A stretch of 9,548 bases of DNA, taken from positions 1 to 9,548 of the forward strand of contig JAGGTZ010000039.1 of NCBI GenBank assembly GCA_021158805.1, read 5' to 3'. Under the pieces are notes generated by a model. It was not told where the DNA came from and made no database searches. It saw only the letters and a program-made list of their open reading frames with translations. The position numbers and the translations under genes are program-made. The DNA comes from Thermoproteota archaeon. Lineage in GTDB: Archaea; Korarchaeota; Korarchaeia; Korarchaeales; Korarchaeaceae. This document shows positions 1 through 6,016 of this stretch, one piece after another. How positions within the stretch are numbered: position 1 is the stretch's first letter; every line of letters starts with the position of its first letter.

Positions 1-1374
1 GGAAAAACGGAAGTAGAACCCTCAGAAGTAGATCTAACTACTCATATAGGAGAGATCTCGCTATCTGTCCCAATACTATCTTCTCCCATGGATACCGTGA
101 CTGAGGCAGAGATGGCAATTGCAGTAGCGAGGATGGGTGGTTTAGGAGTTATCCATAGGAACTGCTCGGTAGAGGAGCAGGTAAATATGGCTAAGGCTGT
201 AAAGAGGGCAGAATCGTTCATTATAAGGGAAGTGGTTACTGTATCTCCCGAGGATACTGTTGATAAGGCCCAACAGATAATGAAGGAAATGAAGATCTCA
301 GGCCTACCTGTAGTTGAGGGTAGTAGGCTAGTAGGTATAATCACTAGAAGGGACGTATATTTCGCCGAAGATGGAAACTTGAGGGTAAAGGATGTCATGA
401 CTAAAGATGTAATAACCGTGAGCCCGAGCATATCGCCAGATGAGGCTAGAAAAATAATGTCCACATATAAGATAGAGAAGCTTCCTGTGGTCGATGATTC
501 GGGATCTCTGGTCGGGTTAATCACAGCAAAAGATGTATTTTACAGGGAATCTCATCCCTTTGCCACTAGAGATGAGGAAGGGCGGCTTAGGGTGGCTGCA
601 GCAATCTCTCCATTCGATCTCGAGAGAGCTAAAGCGCTTGAGCCATATATTGACCTCTTGGTGACGGATGTAGCTCATTTTCATAATGAGAACGCTATTA
701 CGGCAGCTAAGAGAGTGATAAGAGAGGTGAACGTTCCCCTAGTGGTCGGAAACATAGGTACCTATGAAGCCGCCGAGGAACTAATAACTAGGCTGGAAAT
801 AGTGGGATTGAGGGTGGGAATAGCCAGCGGTAGTATTTGTACTACTGGAGAGGTAACTGGTGTTGCCGCCCCCACCTTATATGCTGTAGCCAAGGTCTCG
901 ACGGCCGTAAATAAGTACGGGTCTAAGGTCGCTATTATCGCTGATGGAGGTATAAGGGGTCCTGCAGAAGCTGCAAAAGCTTTTGCAGCTGGTGCAGATG
1001 CTGTAATGTTGGGCTTTGCATTAGCTGGTACTAAGGAGTCACCTGGATCCCCGTTGATAGTTGGAGGTAAAATGTACAAGGTATACAGGGGAATGGGCAG
1101 CCCGTCAGCTAGATCGAAACGTTTTGCCCTTGATAGGTATAGTAGGCCATCAAAGGACATAGCTGAGGGTATAGAGGGTCTCGTACCATATAGGGGAGAT
1201 GTAGCTACCGTAATAGATAAGTTCGTAGCCGGCCTTAAGGCAGCCCTCGGCTACGTGGGAGCCTCTAATATAGAGGAAATGAAGAGGAAGGCTAAGCTAG
1301 CTGTCTTATCTCCAATAGGAACTAGAGAGATATCACCTCATGATGTTAAGCCTATGGAGAAGCTTTCCCCATAG
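1..1374 (+). CDS. guaB: Inosine-5'-monophosphate dehydrogenase with tandem CBS domains (5' end outside window)
   Basis: IMP dehydrogenase oxidises IMP to XMP with NAD+, the committed cytosolic step toward GMP. The frame is open from the first base, and the residues before the ATG at 88 match the family's usual text just upstream of the MDTVTEAEMA motif, so that ATG is internal and the true start lies off the left edge. Two CBS domains follow at about nt 226-355 and 388-550, inserted in the TIM barrel as in IMPDH rather than GMP reductase. The catalytic cysteine is in GSICTT (Cys codon 838-840). The ADGGIRG phosphate-binding motif, YRGMGS and the Arg-Tyr flap (1135-1140) are present. Oddities: the usual GPGSxCTTR loop reads ASGSICTTGEV, and the usual D(S/T)AHGH segment reads DVAHFHN. 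The TAG stop at 1372-1374 lies inside a hairpin. The family call is very secure; kinetic competence is inferred. Confidence 0.95.
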   Translation, partial: GKTEVEPSEVDLTTHIGEISLSVPILSSPMDTVTEAEMAIAVARMGGLGVIHRNCSVEEQVNMAKAVKRAESFIIREVVTVSPEDTVDKAQQIMKEMKISGLPVVEGSRLVGIITRRDVYFAEDGNLRVKDVMTKDVITVSPSISPDEARKIMSTYKIEKLPVVDDSGSLVGLITAKDVFYRESHPFATRDEEGRLRVAAAISPFDLERAKALEPYIDLLVTDVAHFHNENAITAAKRVIREVNVPLVVGNIGTYEAAEELITRLEIVGLRVGIASGSICTTGEVTGVAAPTLYAVAKVSTAVNKYGSKVAIIADGGIRGPAEAAKAFAAGADAVMLGFALAGTKESPGSPLIVGGKMYKVYRGMGSPSARSKRFALDRYSRPSKDIAEGIEGLVPYRGDVATVIDKFVAGLKAALGYVGASNIEEMKRKAKLAVLSPIGTREISPHDVKPMEKLSP

Positions 1375-1395
1375 GCTTAAGTGCCTTTTACTTCC
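1346..1395 (+). terminator. Perfect 12-bp hairpin over the guaB stop codon, followed by a T-rich tract
   Basis: TTAAGCCTATGG (1346-1357) and CCATAGGCTTAA (1369-1380) are exact reverse complements separated by 11 nt, and the stop codon 1372-1374 lies in the right arm. A T-rich stretch follows (CCTTTTACTTCC, about 1384-1395). This resembles an intrinsic terminator or a 3'-end-protecting hairpin. Archaeal termination depends mainly on U-tracts, so the hairpin's role is inferred. Confidence 0.5.
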
Positions 1396-1401
1396 AATTA
1401 G

Positions 1402-1413
1402 AAATGTTTATAA
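1402..1413 (+). promoter_or_regulatory. Probable TATA box/BRE for the membrane-protein pair
   Basis: AAATG followed by TTTATAA (1407-1413) resembles an archaeal BRE plus TATA box. A transcript would be expected to start about 25 nt downstream, near 1436, giving a leader of roughly 15 nt before the ATG at 1451. It lies just after the guaB hairpin, which fits a new transcription unit starting here. Confidence 0.5.
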
Positions 1414-1450
1414 GGGCGGTACATGTCACGGTGCCGCTGAGCTGAGAGGT

Positions 1451-2164
1451 ATGCAGGGGCTGGCTGACATAATATATACGCTGGAATACCTGTGGAGGCA
1501 AATCCAGACCACAGTACCTAAGCTAGTATCTGCAGCCATCATACTACTAGTGGGCTATGTAGTAGGTAGATTGGTAGGTATAGTGCTAACCGGTCTACTG
1601 AAGAAATTCCTAGGGCTGGATAAATGGGTCAAGAAGAAAGGTCTCCTAGAGGAAATCTATGGAATAAGCCCCTCAGGCCTATTGGCAGGTCTAGTGAAAT
1701 GGTACATCTACTTACTGTTCATAGGCGTGGCCGCCGAGAACATTGGTTCTGGAATACTCACAGATTCGGCCAAGGCGCTAGTCGAGTACTCACCGAAGCT
1801 TTTAGCTGCCGTTTTCTTAGTATTTATAGGCCTAGTCGTTGGGTCGATAATGAAGAAGCAGGTTATCGGATCGACATTAGTTGGTAAAGAAGCTATAGGA
1901 TCCTCACTAAAGTTCGGCAGTGTCATGCTGTTTGGGATAGTAGCTTTATCCACTATGGGAATAGATGTAAATCTGCTCGTGCAGACTATCATAGTAGCTG
2001 TAGCTGCAATAATGATATCTGCAGGAGTAGCAATAGGTGTAGCTACTGGCCTCGTATTGAAGGACGAGTTCAGACCATACATAAGAGCTATTTTAAAAGA
2101 GCTCCTGAGAAAGGAAGATGAGAAAGGGAATGGAGAGGTGGAAGGCGGCCTCTATCCCTCATAG
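1451..2164 (+). CDS. Multi-pass membrane protein of the MscS-like/TM-helix type, without the MscS soluble domain
   Basis: A 237-residue integral membrane protein with about five hydrophobic segments. Residues 22-50 (from VPKLVSAAIILLVGYVVGR) and 114-135 (SPKLLAAVFLVFIGLVVGS) are two copies of the conserved TM-helix repeat found in MscS-related proteins. The last segment (about 174-203) is rich in Ala and Gly and resembles the pore-lining TM3 of MscS. The protein ends soon after in a charged tail, so the MscS beta domain is absent. The ATG at 1451 is preferred because a TATA box lies about 40 nt upstream. An in-frame ATG at 1340 would add a non-hydrophobic stretch encoded inside guaB and upstream of that promoter. 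GAGGT directly abuts the ATG, too close for a normal ribosome-binding site. A role in osmotic response or membrane tension is a family-based inference. Confidence 0.8.
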   Translation: MQGLADIIYTLEYLWRQIQTTVPKLVSAAIILLVGYVVGRLVGIVLTGLLKKFLGLDKWVKKKGLLEEIYGISPSGLLAGLVKWYIYLLFIGVAAENIGSGILTDSAKALVEYSPKLLAAVFLVFIGLVVGSIMKKQVIGSTLVGKEAIGSSLKFGSVMLFGIVALSTMGIDVNLLVQTIIVAVAAIMISAGVAIGVATGLVLKDEFRPYIRAILKELLRKEDEKGNGEVEGGLYPS

Positions 2165-3392
2165 ATTCTTAGCCTCGATAATATATCAGTTAGTACCGCT
2201 AGCCGTCTTGGAATACGGAGGGGGAGCGGAAGACCTCTCTCTTTCCTTTTTCTTAATGTACATCGGATTAATGATGGGAAATATAACCTGGACAAGGGCC
2301 CTAGCGCCAAAGGATCGACACTCGGCTGGAATTGCCCTAGGCCACCTTTCCCTGATCCTTCCATCGTTAACCATTCTGGCTAGAGATGTCAGTGCAGCAC
2401 TCCTTAGTTCCTTCTTAATATCCTTCCTATCCCCAATTTCATATTTTGCTGGTTTATTCTATGCATATGATGAGCTTAAGGATCCTTCGAAGGCATCTGC
2501 AGGCTATGAATCCATCTCAGGATGGTCTTGGTTCATAGGCTTAGTATTTGGAGGGATTTCCCTAAGTATTCTTACTATAGATCAGCTAGCTATGGCAGCG
2601 ATTTTCTTAGATATAGCGGCTTTTCCAGTCTTAACAGCAGTACTTAGTATCCCTGTTAGAAGTGTACTAAAGAGGGCTTATGAGGAAGAGATTGGGATCT
2701 TACCCATAATAGAGGAGGGCCTTAATGCTATTTCTAAGGCAGAGGAGGAGGCGCTGGAGTGGACTATGGCCATGGTCCACAGGGTTACTAGAGGTACGCT
2801 GTTCCAGAAACCCGCTTATATATCGATAGGTAAACCCCACCTCCACGTTCCCTTTAACATGAAGGTCTTCCTTGGGTTCATAGGCCTAGGCCTAGCCTAT
2901 CCGCAGTTAGTTGGATTAGAGAAGTCAATGGGATTGACAAATTCTCACATCTACATGTTGTCTGCCTTAAGCTCTTTCATATCCGGCCTATTTTACAGTA
3001 GAGCCGGAAGGGGAGATGAGGTAAGAAACTTAGACATCTCATTTATAGTAAGAGGGATTCTTCTGCTAAGCGTTCCTGCTTTAACAATTGGATTGGTAGC
3101 TCCGTTGGAATATTTCGTGGTGTTCATGGTTCTTGATGGTATGACCTGGTCCTATATACTCGTATCGATATCAAGGAGAGGGCTAAACGAATCATTAGAG
3201 TACCTTGGAGCCATTAATTTCGTAAGGTCCCTTGGATGGTCCATAGGGGCTTTGGTAGGGGGCTTTATAGTTGAGCTGATTGGATTAGAGCTTTTATATT
3301 CAATATCATCAGCGATAGTACTGCTAGGAGCCCTAATAGGAGTGAAAGAGACTAGAGCAGGGCGTATAGGAGGACTAGTCCCTCCGGATTAA
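2118..3392 (+). CDS. Major facilitator superfamily-type transporter, 12 predicted TM helices, substrate unknown
   Basis: A 424-residue hydrophobic protein with about six membrane spans in the first 185 residues, a central charged cytoplasmic loop of about 60 residues (KRAYEEEIGILPIIEEGLNA and onward), then six more spans. This 6+6 layout is typical of MFS carriers. No classical MFS signature is intact enough to suggest a substrate, so it is named only by architecture. The start is either ATG 2118 or ATG 2130, overlapping the preceding gene by 47 or 35 nt. No better start lies downstream before the first helix. The deep overlap implies co-transcription with the MscS-like protein. The TAA stop (3390-3392) directly abuts the stop of the convergent prenyl synthase gene, and the GGACTAGTCC palindrome lies just before it. 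Drug or metabolite export is possible but unsupported. Confidence 0.8.
   Translation: MRKGMERWKAASIPHRFLASIIYQLVPLAVLEYGGGAEDLSLSFFLMYIGLMMGNITWTRALAPKDRHSAGIALGHLSLILPSLTILARDVSAALLSSFLISFLSPISYFAGLFYAYDELKDPSKASAGYESISGWSWFIGLVFGGISLSILTIDQLAMAAIFLDIAAFPVLTAVLSIPVRSVLKRAYEEEIGILPIIEEGLNAISKAEEEALEWTMAMVHRVTRGTLFQKPAYISIGKPHLHVPFNMKVFLGFIGLGLAYPQLVGLEKSMGLTNSHIYMLSALSSFISGLFYSRAGRGDEVRNLDISFIVRGILLLSVPALTIGLVAPLEYFVVFMVLDGMTWSYILVSISRRGLNESLEYLGAINFVRSLGWSIGALVGGFIVELIGLELLYSISSAIVLLGALIGVKETRAGRIGGLVPPD
3370..3387 (+). repeat. Inverted repeat close to the transporter stop codon
   Basis: GGACTAGTCC is a perfect 10-bp palindrome flanked by GGA on the left and, after one extra C, TCC on the right. 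It can fold as a 5-bp stem with a 6-nt loop and one bulge. A T5 tract on the + strand follows at about 3435-3439, inside the convergent gene. Together these could end the transporter mRNA; this is inferred. Confidence 0.3.
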
Positions 3393-4460
3393 TTAAAATT
3401 CCCTCTCTACTAGGAAATTAGCAAGTTCCCTCAATTTTTCCTTGTACTCATTGTCTGGAAGTATGTCCTCTATCTCACGCCATGATTTCCTCACTATCTC
3501 CCTAGCAAACTCTTTCGCATATTCAACTGACCCATACTTCTTTAATATGGAAATAGCTTCCTCTATTAGCGCCCTGTCTCTAGTATGCATGGCAAGTATT
3601 TCCTTTAGCCTTCTCTTATCATCCTCGCTTGCTTTAGATAAGGTATGTATTACTATTAGTGTAACCTTCCCTTCAGTAATATCTTCACCGTAGTCCTTCC
3701 CTAGCTTCTCGGCATCGGTCACATTAATAATATCGTCTTGTATTTGGAAGGCCACTCCGATAGATTCGGCGAACTTTCCAAGCTTTTTCTCACTCTCTTC
3801 GTCGAGGCCCGCGATTATGGCAGCATACCTAGCAGCCAACCTTGGGAGGACGCCTGTCTTGTTAGCACACATTTGTAGATACTGATCAGCAGTTATCTCC
3901 TCAGGGTCTTTCACCCCCCTATGCCAACCTATATCAGTGGCCTGGCCTAGGTGTATCCTTATCATATCCTCCAAATATGCGTTAACTAGCCTCCTGTAGG
4001 TCTTATCATCTATGTCCATTCCCATTAGTATCCTTAAGGGCATGAAGTACATGGCAGAGGATAGGTTAACAGCAACATCCAAACCATATTTTATATGTAT
4101 TGCTTTATCTCCCCTCCTCATTTCAGCGCTATCTTCTATGTCATCAGCGACCAGTGATCCATTGTGCAAGAGTTCTATTATTACGCTTAACTCCTTATAC
4201 TTCTCTACATCAACACCTAAGTTCTTAGCAAGTATTAGGAAGAGCCAGGGTCTCCATCTCTTCCCTCCTCTTAGTAGGAGATCCCACATTGGGTCAAAAA
4301 GAACCTTCTGCAAGACGTAAGAGTCGTAGGAGTTAGACGCTTCTCCTGCTAGCCATCCTAGGTAGGAGAGGTCTATCTCCTTAGGAAATTTCCTCTCTAT
4401 GATACTGTCGATAAACTTCCTGTTTTCTTTGAGCTCCTTCTCTATGTTCAACCTATTCAC
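3393..4460 (-). CDS. Polyprenyl (probably geranylgeranyl-type) diphosphate synthase
   Basis: A trans-isoprenyl diphosphate synthase condensing isopentenyl diphosphate with allylic diphosphates to supply lipid or quinone chains in the cytosol. Of 355 residues, RGGKRWRP (64-71) binds IPP; the first Asp-rich motif is DDIED (106-110) followed by MRRG; KT is at 201-202; FQIQDD starts at 238; and the second Asp-rich motif is DDIIN (242-246) followed by GEDITEGK. Residues at -5 and -4 before the first motif are Gly and Ser, and HNGSLVADDIED resembles eukaryotic (type III) GGPP synthases, which also carry DDxxN. Most archaeal GGPP synthases have a bulky residue at -5. Product length is therefore uncertain (C20 likely, longer possible). 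The start is GTG 4460 with GGGGT just upstream and a TATA element about 30 nt away. A TTG at 4451 is a weaker alternative. Confidence 0.92.
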   Translation of the reverse strand: MNRLNIEKELKENRKFIDSIIERKFPKEIDLSYLGWLAGEASNSYDSYVLQKVLFDPMWDLLLRGGKRWRPWLFLILAKNLGVDVEKYKELSVIIELLHNGSLVADDIEDSAEMRRGDKAIHIKYGLDVAVNLSSAMYFMPLRILMGMDIDDKTYRRLVNAYLEDMIRIHLGQATDIGWHRGVKDPEEITADQYLQMCANKTGVLPRLAARYAAIIAGLDEESEKKLGKFAESIGVAFQIQDDIINVTDAEKLGKDYGEDITEGKVTLIVIHTLSKASEDDKRRLKEILAMHTRDRALIEEAISILKKYGSVEYAKEFAREIVRKSWREIEDILPDNEYKEKLRELANFLVEREF

Positions 4461-4483
4461 CGACCCCAGGTACCAAATCCCTT

Positions 4484-4497
4484 GGATAAATATATAT
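4484..4497 (-). promoter_or_regulatory. TATA box of the prenyl synthase gene
   Basis: On the minus strand ATATATATTTATCC is an AT-rich TATA element centred about 30 nt upstream of the GTG start at 4460. That spacing predicts a transcript with a leader of only a few nucleotides, common in crenarchaea. Confidence 0.55.
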
Positions 4498-4549
4498 CGA
4501 CCTAAAGGAGAGTGGATCTTTGTAAGTTTTATGCGGGGTTCGCGTAGAG

Positions 4550-4581
4550 GCAGTTAGGATACTTTTTATTCCTATCACTGC
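4550..4581 (+). promoter_or_regulatory. herA promoter: TATA box enclosed by an imperfect inverted repeat (putative operator)
   Basis: TTTTTATT (4563-4570) is centred about 28 nt before the herA ATG at 4595, predicting a nearly leaderless mRNA. It is bracketed by GCAGT-TAGGA (4550-4559) and TCCTA-TC-ACTGC (4570-4581): ten matching base pairs with a 2-nt insertion in the right arm. A factor bound to both arms would block TBP or polymerase. The operator role is inferred from position only. Confidence 0.45.
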
Positions 4582-4594
4582 TAAGTGAGACGAA

Positions 4595-6016
4595 ATGAGG
4601 GAAGTTGGGTTCGCAGTAGGAAGAACTTCAACTAAATGGATCACAGTTAGGTTGGAGGACGAAGTACTCCTCAACGATCTAGTAAAGGTTGGAGATAAAC
4701 TGTTAGGTGTCGTCAGGAGCGTATCTTATGCTAACCCAACCATGTCCCCCTATTCTCCATTCACTCCGACTAATATAGAGTCTGTCAGGGCTTATGAGTA
4801 TTTAAACGCGAATATTGAACTTTATGGGACAGTAGAAGGGGGGAAATTCGATCCCAGAGTATTGACGGCCATACCTACCGGAACCCCTGTATATTTGATA
4901 GAGGAGGGAGATCTTGAGGGGCTTTCCTTCATAGAGAATCCAATATTTATAGGAGAGCATCCGACTTCAAAGTGGCCCTTACCCCTTGATCCAAGGGCTA
5001 TAGACTATCATCTGGCTGTAGTTGGGTCTACGGGTTCTGGAAAGTCGCACTTAGTTAGATTGCTAGTGAAGGAGTTAGTAAGAGTCGGCAGGAAGGTAGT
5101 TATATTCGATCATACAGGCGCTGACTATGCTCCATATTTCAGAGATCATGTTATCCCCGATAGTAATGTGTTCCCAGACCTACTTTCCTTAGCTGAGGTA
5201 TTAGCGAATAAAGTGCTAGGAAAGGAATATCTTGATGATATTGAGGTGGCATTGTACGCATACCTTTTCAGCAATGGAGAGTACGAAACGGCCCGAATGT
5301 TCATGGAATCGTTAGGATTTGGCAATCGAGACCCAGACATGGGTCCCATACTAGAACTTATGAGGATAAGCCCAAAAGACGTAAAATGGGACGATAAATC
5401 CTTTGCTTCCATATTAAGGATGGTAATGGGTTATTTAAAGAGGAAGGAGCATACTATAGCGAAATCCCTTTTCAGGCTGGTTAGATCTGGTATCTCTATG
5501 AAATCTTTCAATGGGAGGGAGTATGATATAGAGAAATTAGTGGACCATATAATAGACAGCGAACTAACAGTTCTGGACATAAGTTCTGAAACGCTGCCCA
5601 TAAGATACGGTATAATGAGAGGCGTTATCAGTGGAATAATGGAGAGAGCGGAGAGCAAGGGAAAGAGGATGGACATTACCATAGTCGTAGACGAGGCCCA
5701 GGTTTATGCTAGGGGCCAACCTCCAACTGAATCTCTCTCTGATGTAGCTAGGAGGGGCAGAAAATGGGGTATAGGACTTATATTAGCTAGTCAAAGGTGG
5801 GTTTCGGACTTAGATATGAACATAAGGGCTAACATAAACAGCGTCTTATTCAGTTCCCTACAGTCCTCCAGTGATATTGATGACATAGGAAAAGTCGTAA
5901 ATATAGGAAATATAGACGTAGGGGTTCTGGGAACTGGAGATTTCTACATTACCGGTCTTCTTTCACCATTTAGAAGGCCAATCCTTATCCACACATTTGG
6001 TGATCTGGATGAGTGA
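4595..6016 (+). CDS. herA: HerA, bipolar hexameric DNA translocase (FtsK/VirB4-type ATPase)
   Basis: HerA is a ring ATPase that, with NurA, processes DNA ends during archaeal homologous recombination. The 473 residues are close to the usual length of about 500. The N-terminal 90 or so residues form the HAS-barrel (opening VGFAVGRTSTKWITVRLEDE). Walker A is GSTGSGKS at 144-151 (Lys150), followed by the typical VVIFDHTGADY. Walker B is ITIVVDEAQ with Asp366-Glu367. ASQR with Gln400 serves as the sensor-type motif, preceded by the basic ARRGRKWG. The C-terminus (LLSPFRRPILIHTF) matches the family's ending that folds back over the neighbouring subunit. ATG 4595 fits a TATA box 28 nt upstream. The gene overlaps nurA by 8 nt (ATGAGTGA), so the two subunits are probably translated together. 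Mre11 and Rad50 genes, often adjacent in archaea, are not between or directly downstream. Confidence 0.95.
   Translation: MREVGFAVGRTSTKWITVRLEDEVLLNDLVKVGDKLLGVVRSVSYANPTMSPYSPFTPTNIESVRAYEYLNANIELYGTVEGGKFDPRVLTAIPTGTPVYLIEEGDLEGLSFIENPIFIGEHPTSKWPLPLDPRAIDYHLAVVGSTGSGKSHLVRLLVKELVRVGRKVVIFDHTGADYAPYFRDHVIPDSNVFPDLLSLAEVLANKVLGKEYLDDIEVALYAYLFSNGEYETARMFMESLGFGNRDPDMGPILELMRISPKDVKWDDKSFASILRMVMGYLKRKEHTIAKSLFRLVRSGISMKSFNGREYDIEKLVDHIIDSELTVLDISSETLPIRYGIMRGVISGIMERAESKGKRMDITIVVDEAQVYARGQPPTESLSDVARRGRKWGIGLILASQRWVSDLDMNIRANINSVLFSSLQSSSDIDDIGKVVNIGNIDVGVLGTGDFYITGLLSPFRRPILIHTFGDLDE
5999..6005 (+). promoter_or_regulatory. Strong ribosome-binding site that decides the nurA start
   Basis: GGTGATC exactly complements the archaeal 16S 3' tail (GATCACC) and lies 3 nt before ATG 6009. 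TTG 5997 and GTG 6000 in the same frame lie at or inside this site and are therefore unlikely starts. Confidence 0.75.

Noticed and set aside
88..90. ATG at 88 as the guaB start
   Set aside because: The frame is open upstream to base 1, and the upstream residues match the IMPDH family, so it is internal.
1340..1450. N-terminal extension of the MscS-like protein from ATG 1340
   Set aside because: It lies inside guaB and upstream of a good TATA box, and the residues look non-native.
2760..2779. Near-palindrome TGGACTATGG/CCATGGTCCA in the transporter gene
   Set aside because: It has one mismatched pair, lies in coding sequence, and has no promoter or terminator context.
2881..2894. 14-bp palindrome TAGGCCTAGGCCTA in the transporter gene
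   Set aside because: It is explained by repeated Gly-Leu codons in a membrane helix.
4453..4674. 73-residue minus-strand ORF across the divergent promoters
   Set aside because: It overlaps the starts of both flanking genes and their promoters, and it has no domain.
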